58,385 bases of DNA, from NCBI GenBank assembly GCA_002505775.1, contig DAVY01000011.1:1-58385 (forward strand). The letters run 5' to 3'. A program made the position numbers and the translations under genes. Origin of the DNA: Euryarchaeota archaeon UBA130. GTDB lineage: Archaea; Thermoplasmatota; Poseidoniia; Poseidoniales; Thalassarchaeaceae. The notes under the pieces were generated by a model. The model saw only the letters and a list, made by a program, of their open reading frames with translations, searched no databases and had not been told where the DNA came from. Positions 1 to 8,309 of the stretch are shown here, piece by piece. Every line of letters begins with the position of its first letter. Position 1 is the stretch's first letter.

Positions 1-990
1 AGGGCGGCTTTCCCAAGTAGAGTAAAGGTAGCCCTCAGTGCCTTGGGAATTCGTTGGTACAAAGACATTGAAATCAGGCTTCTCACTAGTGAACAATAAT
101 GCTCCATCATCAGCAGCATAAATTCCACCAGCAACTTCTCCACTGCTGAGAGAGTCGCCTGATTGTAACAAGACTTGGTATGTACCTACTGATGTTCTAA
201 TTCCATGCCAAATTTCTGATTGACTGATTGTCGATGGAAGTTCGGGAATAGTCTCTGGTAAATCATTCCAATCAAACCCATTTACTACACCAATTGTCGC
301 TTTGTATGGGTCGTCTGGATGCATTGCACTAACGAATAAGTTGCCAATCGAATTAACATGTAATCCAGTTACTTCCGCACCATCAGGAACCATCATTATT
401 CGAGTTAAGTCACTGGGAGTTGGCGGGTCTGGGTCGCTAACAGGTTCTCCGTCTGAATTCTCTGCTCCAGGTGTCGGTTGATCAGAGTCTACCCATTCTC
501 CATTACTTCCAGAAGGTATCTTCGATACTCCATTGGCTGCTTGTCCGGTTGTAATTTCGTGTACTACAACATCTTGTGAATCTTTGAGGAAAACGGTTTC
601 TCCTGCGTTGTTTAACCGCAGAGTGCCGATTTCATTTTCTGCGATAACAGCATATGCTCCAGCCTCTAAGTAGTAAGGTGTCGGTAAATCCGCAAAACCA
701 ACCCAGCTATTTTCATTAATTGGATGAGCCCAACCTCCAATATCGACAATTGTCCAGCCCTCAAGACTCACAGAACTAGACCCGGTATTGAGAAGTTCAA
801 CCCATTCACCTTGAGGATATATTCCTTGATCCGATCCATCTGCGTTCGGCATCACTTCATTTATGCAGACGTCTACACATTCATTTCCACTGGATCCCGG
901 TTCCTGGCCGGATGCCATCCCCCCTCCCGACACGCTGGCCAGCATGGAGGCTACGACAAGTAATGGGAACCACCTCGGTCCTCCCTGCAT
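1..990 (-). CDS. Secreted lamin-tail / PhoX-like (DUF839) protein, 5' part only
   Basis: The reading frame starts with ATG at 990 and is open to the window edge (330 codons, no stop), so the C-terminus is missing. The N-terminus is a signal peptide: a basic start, a hydrophobic stretch (FPLLVVASMLASVSG) and an AxA-like region before GQE. Residues about 40-150 look like a lamin-tail (LTD) beta-sandwich (INEVMPNADG, GEWVELLNTG, LEGWTIVD, AYAVIAENE). After a Pro/Asp linker, about residue 200 onward resembles the C-terminal part of PhoX/DUF839 phosphatase-like proteins (GLHVNSIGNLFVSAMHP, GGIYAADDGALLFTSEKP). Phosphatase activity cannot be judged because the metal-site region is not all present. 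The product is exported and probably surface-bound. Lamin-tail: fairly sure. PhoX part: moderate. Confidence 0.75.
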   Translation of the reverse strand, partial: MQGGPRWFPLLVVASMLASVSGGGMASGQEPGSSGNECVDVCINEVMPNADGSDQGIYPQGEWVELLNTGSSSVSLEGWTIVDIGGWAHPINENSWVGFADLPTPYYLEAGAYAVIAENEIGTLRLNNAGETVFLKDSQDVVVHEITTGQAANGVSKIPSGSNGEWVDSDQPTPGAENSDGEPVSDPDPPTPSDLTRIMMVPDGAEVTGLHVNSIGNLFVSAMHPDDPYKATIGVVNGFDWNDLPETIPELPSTISQSEIWHGIRTSVGTYQVLLQSGDSLSSGEVAGGIYAADDGALLFTSEKPDFNVFVPTNSQGTEGYLYSTWESRP

Positions 991-1084
991 GACCCTGCGT
1001 TTGTGCTAGGGGGTTCAAACCCTTCGCGAGCAAGCTTCACAATGGCTTGGGAAAACTGACCATACCGGGATTTCCAAAAATGCC

Positions 1085-3721
1085 CTAGTTCCCGTCTTCA
1101 TCCTTCATGACTATTCCACCGTAGCCAAGAAGCCCTATCCCAAGGACGTAGAACAATGCTTGAACGTACGATATGATAGCAAGCGTTCCCCCTACGCTAC
1201 CGCCGAAGTTCGTCCAACCGAACGGACCCATATTGTCCGTTACCTGGCTCTTGAAGTCAGATGCATCGTCATCAGCTATTTCGCTGGAGGTGTGAATCTC
1301 GAACACTGGCATTGTATCTACCCCTATGACAGGGTCAGATGAGCCAGTTCCCCTCATGTCCAGATGGAAAGTCACTTTCACCTTACCATACATCACTGCG
1401 TTAGAGATTGGCTCGACTTTCATGTCAATGTCCGCACCAAGGTAAACAGGCAATGCACCTGGAAGTGCATCAACCCAATTTCCTGCACCTAGGATTTTAC
1501 CTTGGATTTGTGTATTAGCTGGATCCAAGCTAACACTGTGCTCTACCATAGTGATTCCTTTGAATTCAACTTCATCACCAACTTCAGAAGTTGCAATTGC
1601 GTATCCCGCGACATTCACTAAGAAAGGGTCGTTAGGACTTGCAAGTGGAGCGGAGACACCGCCAATGGTTCCCATCAGCGATGTATCTGTATTTCCTGCG
1701 TGGTCAGAAAGCAGACCCAGCGAACCGTCCTCTCTGTGAGGGGCTCTCCAGGTCAGATGCTCGGTCATACCGTATACTTGCCCAGCCTCGCAAGGCAAAT
1801 CGTAACCGAGGAAATTACCGGACTGATCGTAGTCATAGTCGCAAAGACCATCTCCATCAGAGTTGATGTACCCCTGGGCAAGCCTCTGGCCCTTGGTCTC
1901 TCCGGCAGTACTCATCTTGTACACCGAGAAGTCGCCGGTGCCTATTCCATCTGACCCGTAGTAAGTCAGATTGGTCTCTAAGCTAACCCATGGGAAGAAT
2001 CCAAAGGATGCGCTTGCGGCATCACTGAAGCCGAAGAGCCAGTGCGTTATCGGCATCGAGTAATACTCGGTGTTACCGCTGAGGAAGGTAATGAGGACAG
2101 GCATCACAACCTCGAAAACGAAATCTCCAACCCAAGATCTCAGGGCGGCCGCTGAGCTTTGATCGATGTCGTACAGATTTGCAACATAAGCGTCATCCCA
2201 AACAGACTGGACTCCATTCTCATCTGGAAGCGACATTCCTGCCAGCTCTCCATACACGAACTCTCTTGAGAAAGTGGTCTTCAGACCTATATTATCGTCG
2301 TTCAGAATGAAGTCAGCTTTTTCCGCAGATAGCGAAGCCATTCCAACATAATCCCCGATGTTTAGTCCAACCTCGATGTATGTTCCACCCAATGAGTCAA
2401 GCCCTCCGAAGGCACCCATCCACCATTCCGGAGCGGTAAGGGTCCCTTGGCCCCCCAGTAGGATATTTTCGAACTCAGTGGGCGAGCCTAAAAGGCCCAA
2501 ACCGACCCATGTCTCGGCATATGTAGCGATATCGACGACGGTGAGTAGTCCGACATTGTAGGTTTCCATTGCAGTGAAGTAGTCACCACTCTGTAGAGGA
2601 AGCAGGAGGCCCACTACCATTCCAGGGAGGGTGACACCGGATAGTGTGAAGGTCCCAAGCAGTCCGTTGAAGTCATCGAAAAGAAGGAAGTCCAGTGTTT
2701 CTGGATTGATTATGTTGACACCGCTTACCTCTTGGAATCTCTCTCTCAGCTGAGGAGTCTCATTGTTAATCTCGTCACCACCTCCTCTTGTCGAGAAGGC
2801 GTTGGCCGCTAAGGCATATACTCCTAGGTCAATCGCAGAGAGTTCTGGCTCAGCTTTATCAGCATACCCATAAAGTGCGGCTCTGGTCTGCGTTACCTGG
2901 CCTCCATCAGGAGCTCCCATTCCGGTAACAAGTACCGGACCGATGTCACAGGTGAGAGCTATGCAAACACCCGTGGAAGGGTCTACCGCATCATACATTA
3001 CAGACTGCTCGAGATCCTGGAAGGATGTCGCCATTTCACTGTCTCCTCCTGCCGCTAGATATGCACCGGCTAGTACCATATCCCCGGTGGTAGCATCTGT
3101 CATCATTGAACCGATGTCCTCGGAAGCCCAGATACTGGGTGCTCTGTTAGCGAGGTCGAACTCAATCATTTTTGACGCGAACATCCCTTGAGCGAAAATC
3201 TCTAGATATTCAATGCCAGTGTTCATTCCAGCCACTCTCTGGGTGTTCCAGAGAATGTTCACTTGATTTGTGAGTGTATCTCCCGAGACAGACGCGTGCT
3301 CCACGCCTTCATCGTCCGTCCAAGTGCAGTCCTCGCACCACTCGTATATCTCATACCCAGAGTAGGTAATCGTGTTCTCATCATAATCGAAGTCTAGGAT
3401 CTCCCGAGTCGTGTTCTCGTAGTAAATGAATGGGCCTATCATCTCGTATGTTGGATCAGCCCCGTTCGCCTGAACGTCCTCAAGATTAGAAATGGAATTA
3501 GCGAAGTAAGCCTTTTGGCCTGATACATTCAACCAATCTTCATCATAGTCAAAGGTGTAATCCTCATTTCCATCATCGTCTATTCCATCCATTCCGTCAG
3601 ATACAGCACTTTCTACCGTACTTTCTATTTGACCATCGACGAAACCTGTCGCCATAAGTCCCAAATTTACCAATAAGAGCAGTGCTCCTATGCCAATTGC
3701 CATTGTTCTCCTGTCAGTCAT
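1085..3721 (-). CDS. Large two-TM ectodomain protein resembling the CD36/LIMP-2 family
   Basis: I chose ATG 3721 because TM1 follows at once (residues 8-27, AIGIGALLLLVNLGLMATGF) and a GGAGGG lies upstream; the frame is open to a possible start at 3781. The 878-aa protein has one N-terminal and one C-terminal TM (YVQALFYVLGIGLLGYGGIV) with a large outside loop, the topology of CD36 proteins. Residues 63-130 follow the order of the CD36 N-terminal ectodomain: an NxxxxEDVQANG stretch, then YEMIGPFIYYE, then NTITYSGYEIYEW, then a segment like TxxNxxxLW. Further on, THWLFGFSD, FGFFPW, NLTYYGSDG and a TGDFSVY region parallel the CD36 stretch around LWGYxDP and FGxFxxxNxTxDGxYTV. A roughly 300-aa insertion makes it about twice the eukaryotic length. 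In eukaryotes the family binds lipids or lipoproteins; any such role here is inference. It lies 81 bases downstream of the permease gene on the same strand. Confidence 0.6.
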   Translation of the reverse strand: MTDRRTMAIGIGALLLLVNLGLMATGFVDGQIESTVESAVSDGMDGIDDDGNEDYTFDYDEDWLNVSGQKAYFANSISNLEDVQANGADPTYEMIGPFIYYENTTREILDFDYDENTITYSGYEIYEWCEDCTWTDDEGVEHASVSGDTLTNQVNILWNTQRVAGMNTGIEYLEIFAQGMFASKMIEFDLANRAPSIWASEDIGSMMTDATTGDMVLAGAYLAAGGDSEMATSFQDLEQSVMYDAVDPSTGVCIALTCDIGPVLVTGMGAPDGGQVTQTRAALYGYADKAEPELSAIDLGVYALAANAFSTRGGGDEINNETPQLRERFQEVSGVNIINPETLDFLLFDDFNGLLGTFTLSGVTLPGMVVGLLLPLQSGDYFTAMETYNVGLLTVVDIATYAETWVGLGLLGSPTEFENILLGGQGTLTAPEWWMGAFGGLDSLGGTYIEVGLNIGDYVGMASLSAEKADFILNDDNIGLKTTFSREFVYGELAGMSLPDENGVQSVWDDAYVANLYDIDQSSAAALRSWVGDFVFEVVMPVLITFLSGNTEYYSMPITHWLFGFSDAASASFGFFPWVSLETNLTYYGSDGIGTGDFSVYKMSTAGETKGQRLAQGYINSDGDGLCDYDYDQSGNFLGYDLPCEAGQVYGMTEHLTWRAPHREDGSLGLLSDHAGNTDTSLMGTIGGVSAPLASPNDPFLVNVAGYAIATSEVGDEVEFKGITMVEHSVSLDPANTQIQGKILGAGNWVDALPGALPVYLGADIDMKVEPISNAVMYGKVKVTFHLDMRGTGSSDPVIGVDTMPVFEIHTSSEIADDDASDFKSQVTDNMGPFGWTNFGGSVGGTLAIISYVQALFYVLGIGLLGYGGIVMKDEDGN

Positions 3722-3802
3722 TGCTGCCACACTCCCTCCTCGGGAGTCTTGTACTAGACATAAGCCTTCCAGTGTAATCAATTATTGAATAGAGGCATTT
3801 TT

Positions 3803-5464
3803 CTATATGAATCCGAAGCTATCAAATGTCTGAGCGAAGGTGTAGAGCATTATGGGAACTAATATGATCCCCATTGCGTGACTCCTCCTAATCCCGATAC
3901 GGGGAGGCATGAGTCCCAAACCTGTGCCGACCAAAAGAACTCCAACTCCGACCCATCCAGTTGAAAGCCAAACAAGGATGCTTACGAAACCAGCTACGGA
4001 GATTACCAGTGTCCTAAGTGGCACTATCTCATGCATTTTCAGCATCCCCTTTCCCACTTCAATCATCACGGGGACAGCAAAGAGTCCGGCGGCGATGGTA
4101 ATGCCTAGAAGCCTAACGAAGTCCGCAGGAGGCTCCACAGCATTCCACCCATCAATTGGATACATCATGTTCAATGCTAAGGCGGCCCCGCTCCTAGGTC
4201 TGCCAACCATGTACAAGAACCCCAGTACCATAACTGTGACAGCCGTATTGACGGATGATAGTACTGCTATTACTTCCAGATCCTGTTGTTGACTTTGGGC
4301 ACTAAGATCTAAATCAGGGCTAGATTCGGCGGCTTCCCCAAGCGCACTCTCGAAGAGCTCCCTCTCTTCGTCTGTGAGGCCTTCCAAGTCGCCTGCTATA
4401 TCCCTAATTGACTGCTTGGGAACGAATCCAGGTTGGATCCCATGTTCGAAGTCAGCTGGGATATAATTCGGATCCGTTAGTCTACCCCAAAGGTTCCTAG
4501 CACTCATCACGACAACGGTTGCTTGGGCAGCGGTCATACCAGGTAGAATCGCCATGACAGACGAGACAACAGCAGAAAGAAACGTGGGAACCGCGAGAGG
4601 CTTCATTGGGGGCATCTCCCAATTTTGCTTCTGAGGAGGAATCTCAGAGGTCGTTACGTAGATGTCAATTAGGTTTGCAATACCAAAAAGACCTGCTAAT
4701 CCAGGAAAAAGGAGAGTAGCAGACGGCATTCCGACAGGGGAACGGCCGGGTAACTCGAATACTGCCCATCCGTAGAATCCACATATCAAAAAGAAGGCGG
4801 TCGCCACAAGAATTCCAGCTATCCTAGAACTAGATCCCAAACTTAAATCAATTTCATTCCAGCTTCTTTTGTACCTAAATTTCCCAATAGGAATGTCGAC
4901 TCTAAATGTGGTTGGGAGAGGAATTTTGAATTTCCTTGTCGCCCTCTGCATCCATCCGGGCCATGCCAGTCTGGTTGTCTCGGTCATGATCAAGAATATC
5001 GAGATAATCAGTAATAGCCAAGGCAGGATATCTCGACTGGATTCGTACAGTCCCAGCCCAGGATTTTCTCCGAACATCAACCTAGCTACTATCAACAGAG
5101 GGATAGACATCAGCATTCCCATCTGTGAACCCCTGGCGGAATAGGCGACACCCTGTGCTGCCTGCCCAGAAATTAGCATTCGATGCCCGGGTAGTAAAGC
5201 CAGAGCCATGTTGTCATCCGGGGCACCTACAAGTGCGCTTGGGATGTAGTTTAGGAATGTGTGAACGGTTCCACAAGCGACAATTATTCCTGCCACGGCA
5301 TCCAGCGGGATTCCGATTCCTACCGCGACCGGCGATAGGCTAAGTGCGATCAGAGCCACGTTATTAACGTGAAATCCCGGAATCAGGCCAGTCAAGCACC
5401 CTAGCCCCACTCCGAAAACAAAAGAGGCGATGAGCCACCCAAAATCGACCAAAATCGGATCCAA
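3803..5464 (-). CDS. TctA-family (DUF112-like) multi-pass permease
   Basis: This is a 553-aa polytopic membrane protein with about a dozen hydrophobic segments. The N-terminal GCLTGLIPGFHVNNVALIAL matches the conserved G-x-PG-x-H-x-N signature of the archaeal branch of the TctA tripartite tricarboxylate transporter family; a second GILPGMTAAQATV repeat in the C-terminal half shows the usual internal duplication. Between the halves is a cytoplasmic loop rich in Glu and Ser (ELFESALGEAAESS). TctA proteins move carboxylates together with TctB and a binding protein; no TctB or TctC is visible, which is usual for archaeal members, so the substrate is unknown. Translation starts with TTG at 5464, supported by an AGGTGAT ribosome-binding sequence at 5474-5468. 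The upstream OB-fold gene stops only 8 bases away, so the two are almost certainly co-transcribed. Confidence 0.8.
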   Translation of the reverse strand: MDPILVDFGWLIASFVFGVGLGCLTGLIPGFHVNNVALIALSLSPVAVGIGIPLDAVAGIIVACGTVHTFLNYIPSALVGAPDDNMALALLPGHRMLISGQAAQGVAYSARGSQMGMLMSIPLLIVARLMFGENPGLGLYESSRDILPWLLLIISIFLIMTETTRLAWPGWMQRATRKFKIPLPTTFRVDIPIGKFRYKRSWNEIDLSLGSSSRIAGILVATAFFLICGFYGWAVFELPGRSPVGMPSATLLFPGLAGLFGIANLIDIYVTTSEIPPQKQNWEMPPMKPLAVPTFLSAVVSSVMAILPGMTAAQATVVVMSARNLWGRLTDPNYIPADFEHGIQPGFVPKQSIRDIAGDLEGLTDEERELFESALGEAAESSPDLDLSAQSQQQDLEVIAVLSSVNTAVTVMVLGFLYMVGRPRSGAALALNMMYPIDGWNAVEPPADFVRLLGITIAAGLFAVPVMIEVGKGMLKMHEIVPLRTLVISVAGFVSILVWLSTGWVGVGVLLVGTGLGLMPPRIGIRRSHAMGIILVPIMLYTFAQTFDSFGFI

Positions 5465-5467
5465 CTA

Positions 5468-5474
5468 ATCACCT
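5468..5474 (-). promoter_or_regulatory. Ribosome-binding site AGGTGAT deciding a TTG start
   Basis: AGGTGAT is complementary to the archaeal 16S rRNA 3' end and sits 3 bases before TTG 5464. It overlaps the stop codon of the upstream OB-fold gene, which suggests translational coupling. Confidence 0.55.
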
Positions 5475-7065
5475 ATCTGACATCAATACAGAAACGAGCA
5501 GTACTCTCCATGCCGAACTCTTCCATACTGAGCCTCCCGACCCAATCTACCGGCTCCCCTATCGAAAGCTGTTCTATGGACTCCGTACCATCGCCCAACA
5601 AACACACCCTCTCATCAGACCCCGATCTAGAAATCCAGCTTGTTCCATCATCATCGGTGATCGCCTCACCGGTTAATTGGACTATTTTTCCTAGATCCCA
5701 CCTCCAGGAATTATAACCGTCCCCCCAATTTAGAAGAATCGGATCGGGTGCTTCTCCCAAGGTCCAAGAGCGAGCCTCCAAAACCACCCTGCCATCGGAA
5801 TCAGACCACAAAACTGTGGCATTAAACCTGATTGGCTGGTTAGCTTCGATGTACTCAGCGTGCTCTCCGATTAGCTGGATTCTTAGTTTAGTCTCTCTTT
5901 CGTAGTAATCAGCTCCGTCGCCCACATATCCCTTGTCATAATCCGGAGAGATTGGATCAGTCACCCATCCCTCAAAGGTGTAGTTACCACCAACGTATGA
6001 AAATGGGTCAGAGGCGACACTTGAGAGTTCCGTAACGTCATCCCCGAAATTACCAGTCTCTCTTTCAGTCATCAGATCGTAACCCCTATCTAAGCAGACC
6101 TCGGCCTCATCGGCCGCCCACGCCAGCCTTCCGGCCCAGACGCCTTGACTGCCATTTAGCGCGATGTCAGCGAGGTCTTCTTCGGATGGCAAGAGGCACA
6201 ATGAATCATTAGGCGAAGGACCTTTCAAAATCCACTCATCACCAATAGAGGTTACTGTACCTGTAACGAAAACCATCTTTCCTACGTCGTAAGTCAGAGA
6301 GTAAGGGGCAGCTTCCCAGTTGATAGTGGTGGGGATTCCCTGGCTTAGTACCTCCACCTCGCTAGCCTGAACTAGGAGCCTCCATCTGTAGGATCGCTCA
6401 TCAAATTGAAGCCACCCATTAACTCTAACATGGCTCCCCGCTTCTACCCATTCTATCACGCGACCTTCAATTTGAACGTACAAGAGATGATCAGCTCCTC
6501 CGTAGACGTGGTTATCCATTAGGTAGAGCGAGTGATATGTCACATCGGGAGCTAATGGTTCGCTTAGCCACCCATCGATTTGTATAGATTGATTAGCAAA
6601 GGATAGGGGGTCCCTTCCCACCTCGACAAGTTTGGTTTCTGTAAAGTCTATGAAACCACTCTGGGCGATTATCGCACCATAGCCATTTGATTGGAGCCAA
6701 ATCCTACCATTCCACTCAGAGACCTCACCTTCAACAGTAACTATCGTGCCAATGGGGGGGACATCATTATTCCAATCCACGTTCCACCTTACCTTGGCAA
6801 CAGAATGGCCGTTTATTTCCTGTACCTGAAGGTCTATTCTGTCAGCTCCTTCTCCGTAGGGGTCCCTAACATATCCAGTTAGTACCCCTTCAATTTTCAC
6901 AGTCTCCCTGGGGAAGTTTCGGATTTCGTCAATTTCAATCATATCGGGTTCCCTGACAACAGCATAGAAATTCATAGCAGAGACAAGGAGAAGCGAAGTG
7001 AAGAACATCACCCATAGCTTAGTCATGACTTGCGTGGAGGGGGTCAGACGCTTCATGGTTACCAT
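5473..7065 (-). CDS. Membrane-anchored exported protein with about five OB-fold repeats
   Basis: This protein of about 530 aa has a basic N-terminus and one TM/signal-anchor (KLWVMFFTSLLLVSAMNFYAVV), followed by an outside region made of repeated OB-fold-like units. Each unit has the pattern of a short lead, xxxIEGVL or xIDGWL or xVTGTV or xFEGWV or xLTGEA, then a return strand such as TIVTVEGEV, SHVRVNGWL or PVDWVGRL. I count five units at roughly residues 50-140, 150-245, 255-330, 345-435 and 450-530. OB folds usually bind nucleic acid or sugars; the ligand here is unknown. ATG 7065 and ATG 7056 are both possible starts. The gene lies 8 bases upstream of the TctA-like permease, so the OB protein may be its extracytoplasmic partner (inference). 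Confidence 0.7.
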   Translation of the reverse strand: MVTMKRLTPSTQVMTKLWVMFFTSLLLVSAMNFYAVVREPDMIEIDEIRNFPRETVKIEGVLTGYVRDPYGEGADRIDLQVQEINGHSVAKVRWNVDWNNDVPPIGTIVTVEGEVSEWNGRIWLQSNGYGAIIAQSGFIDFTETKLVEVGRDPLSFANQSIQIDGWLSEPLAPDVTYHSLYLMDNHVYGGADHLLYVQIEGRVIEWVEAGSHVRVNGWLQFDERSYRWRLLVQASEVEVLSQGIPTTINWEAAPYSLTYDVGKMVFVTGTVTSIGDEWILKGPSPNDSLCLLPSEEDLADIALNGSQGVWAGRLAWAADEAEVCLDRGYDLMTERETGNFGDDVTELSSVASDPFSYVGGNYTFEGWVTDPISPDYDKGYVGDGADYYERETKLRIQLIGEHAEYIEANQPIRFNATVLWSDSDGRVVLEARSWTLGEAPDPILLNWGDGYNSWRWDLGKIVQLTGEAITDDDGTSWISRSGSDERVCLLGDGTESIEQLSIGEPVDWVGRLSMEEFGMESTARFCIDVR

Positions 7066-7126
7066 TGCTAAATATCAAGTTATTCTTCGGCAAGGTTCTT
7101 GACTTGGTAGCTAGCCAGGGAGGACA

Positions 7127-7203
7127 GGACCCGTAGCTCAGTTGGTTAGAGCGCTCGGCTCATAACCGAGTGGTCATCGGTTCAAATCCGGTCGGGTCCA
7201 CCA
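7127..7203 (+). tRNA. tRNA with anticodon CAT (elongator Met, or Ile2)
   Basis: The cloverleaf is complete: acceptor GGACCCG (7127-7133) pairs with CGGGTCC (7193-7199); D arm GCTCAGTTGGTTAGAGC; anticodon stem CTCGG/CCGAG around loop CTCATAA; T arm ATCGG-TTCAAAT-CCGGT; discriminator A at 7200. CCA (7201-7203) is encoded in the DNA. The anticodon stem lacks the three G-C pairs of initiator tRNA, so it is not the initiator. A CAT anticodon can also belong to tRNA-Ile2, where C34 becomes agmatidine in archaea; the sequence alone does not settle this. There is no intron. Confidence 0.93.
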
Positions 7204-7216
7204 CTCTTTGCAGAAC

Positions 7217-7240
7217 TTAGGATTTTGGCTATTTTCTTAA
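7217..7240 (+). terminator. Possible T-rich terminator after the tRNA
   Basis: A run of T-rich stretches (GATTTTGG, CTATTTTCTTAAT) lies just after the tRNA and before the promoter of the next gene. Archaeal RNA polymerase stops at such T tracts. No hairpin is present. Confidence 0.3.
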
Positions 7241-7257
7241 TCGGACGGGGCGAAGTC

Positions 7258-7264
7258 ATAAATA
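7258..7264 (+). promoter_or_regulatory. TATA box of the surface protein gene at 7285
   Basis: ATAAATA is centred 24 bases before ATG 7285 and 27 before ATG 7288, which fits a leaderless archaeal transcript and argues against the longer open frame that starts at 7225. Confidence 0.55.
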
Positions 7265-7284
7265 CGGTCTCGATTGCCATCATT

Positions 7285-8238
7285 ATGATGCCAAGCCGAA
7301 GCTCAGTTAGGACCAGCATGCTGATTCTGATGGTTTACTTTCTGAGTACATGGGCTGGTGCCGCTTCTGTGCATGCTCAGACCAATCCAACTCCTGACAT
7401 AACTCTCACCTGTGACAACCCCCAGCCAATCGAGGTTTACCCCGGTGCAACGAGGACTTCAATTGTCTATTGCACTCTTCAGAACCCAACAGTTCACAGT
7501 GAGAAAGTAGACCTCCAGATTCAATCTGGTGCATTAATTTCAGCTGGTCCTGCATCTATGTCAGTTGGATCGGGTGCGGATGTCAGCTTCCAAGTTATTC
7601 TAAGGGCTGACCTGAGAATGCCAGAAGGTCAACATCAGATCTCAATCACTGCCCAAGTGGTTCAGGCCGATGGAATCACGTGGCCCAATGGGGCTCCTAC
7701 GACCTACAAGGTTCTAGCAGTAATTAAGCAATTTAGCAGGCTCAGAGTCGCCTCCGATGTTGCGTTCATGCAGCTCAGGCCAAGGGTGGATGTGCTGATG
7801 TCTTTCGACGTTTACAACGATGGTAATGCAATGGACAGGTTCAACGTGGAAATAGTAAATTACGATGAGCTAAACGATGAGGGCTTCCAAATCAGTCTTC
7901 CTTTGGTCTCTGTCGAGATTGAATCTTCGGCCCCACCTGAGAAGGTTCGCGTCCAGATCAGAACTCCCAAGAATCAGGGTTGGACGGACAAATTCTTCAA
8001 TTTACAATTCAAAGCTACCTCTGAGTACTCAGTCAGAACAGAAGGAATTCCCAACTACATGGTCCAATCTATGACCATCTACATTCGTGGCGTCTACCTA
8101 CCAGGGTTTGGAATGCTAGGCTCGATGATGATGACTGCATTGGCCGCAGCAGCCATTGTTGGCAGTAAGAGGGACGATGGCGTATTAGAAATGGATGAGG
8201 ACGGTAATTTGGTCCCGTTGGACTCTAGAATATTCTAA
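7285..8238 (+). CDS. Surface protein with NEW3-like domains and C-terminal anchor
   Basis: The start was set at ATG 7285 (or 7288) because the TATA box at 7258 fits it and a clean signal peptide follows (SVRTSMLILMVYFLSTWAGAASVHAQ). The 317-aa product has two Ig-like or NEW3 (NPCBM-associated) beta-sandwich units: the first with CDNPQPIEVYPGATRTS and VSVGSGADVSFQV-type strands, the second with FDVYNDGNAMDRFNVEIV and a VRVQIRTPKNQ strand. A C-terminal TM (MLGSMMMTALAAAAIVG) is followed by a short acidic tail. The N-DG-NxxDRF motif is typical of domains that stand between an anchor and a functional head. No catalytic residues are evident. The tRNA lies directly upstream. Confidence 0.8.
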   Translation: MMPSRSSVRTSMLILMVYFLSTWAGAASVHAQTNPTPDITLTCDNPQPIEVYPGATRTSIVYCTLQNPTVHSEKVDLQIQSGALISAGPASMSVGSGADVSFQVILRADLRMPEGQHQISITAQVVQADGITWPNGAPTTYKVLAVIKQFSRLRVASDVAFMQLRPRVDVLMSFDVYNDGNAMDRFNVEIVNYDELNDEGFQISLPLVSVEIESSAPPEKVRVQIRTPKNQGWTDKFFNLQFKATSEYSVRTEGIPNYMVQSMTIYIRGVYLPGFGMLGSMMMTALAAAAIVGSKRDDGVLEMDEDGNLVPLDSRIF

Positions 8239-8309
8239 CGATGCATAGTTTTCGACGCTCTCCAGCAACGGGTTGATAACCTGAACTCCTCCCTAGAAAA
8301 GCAAGAGGC

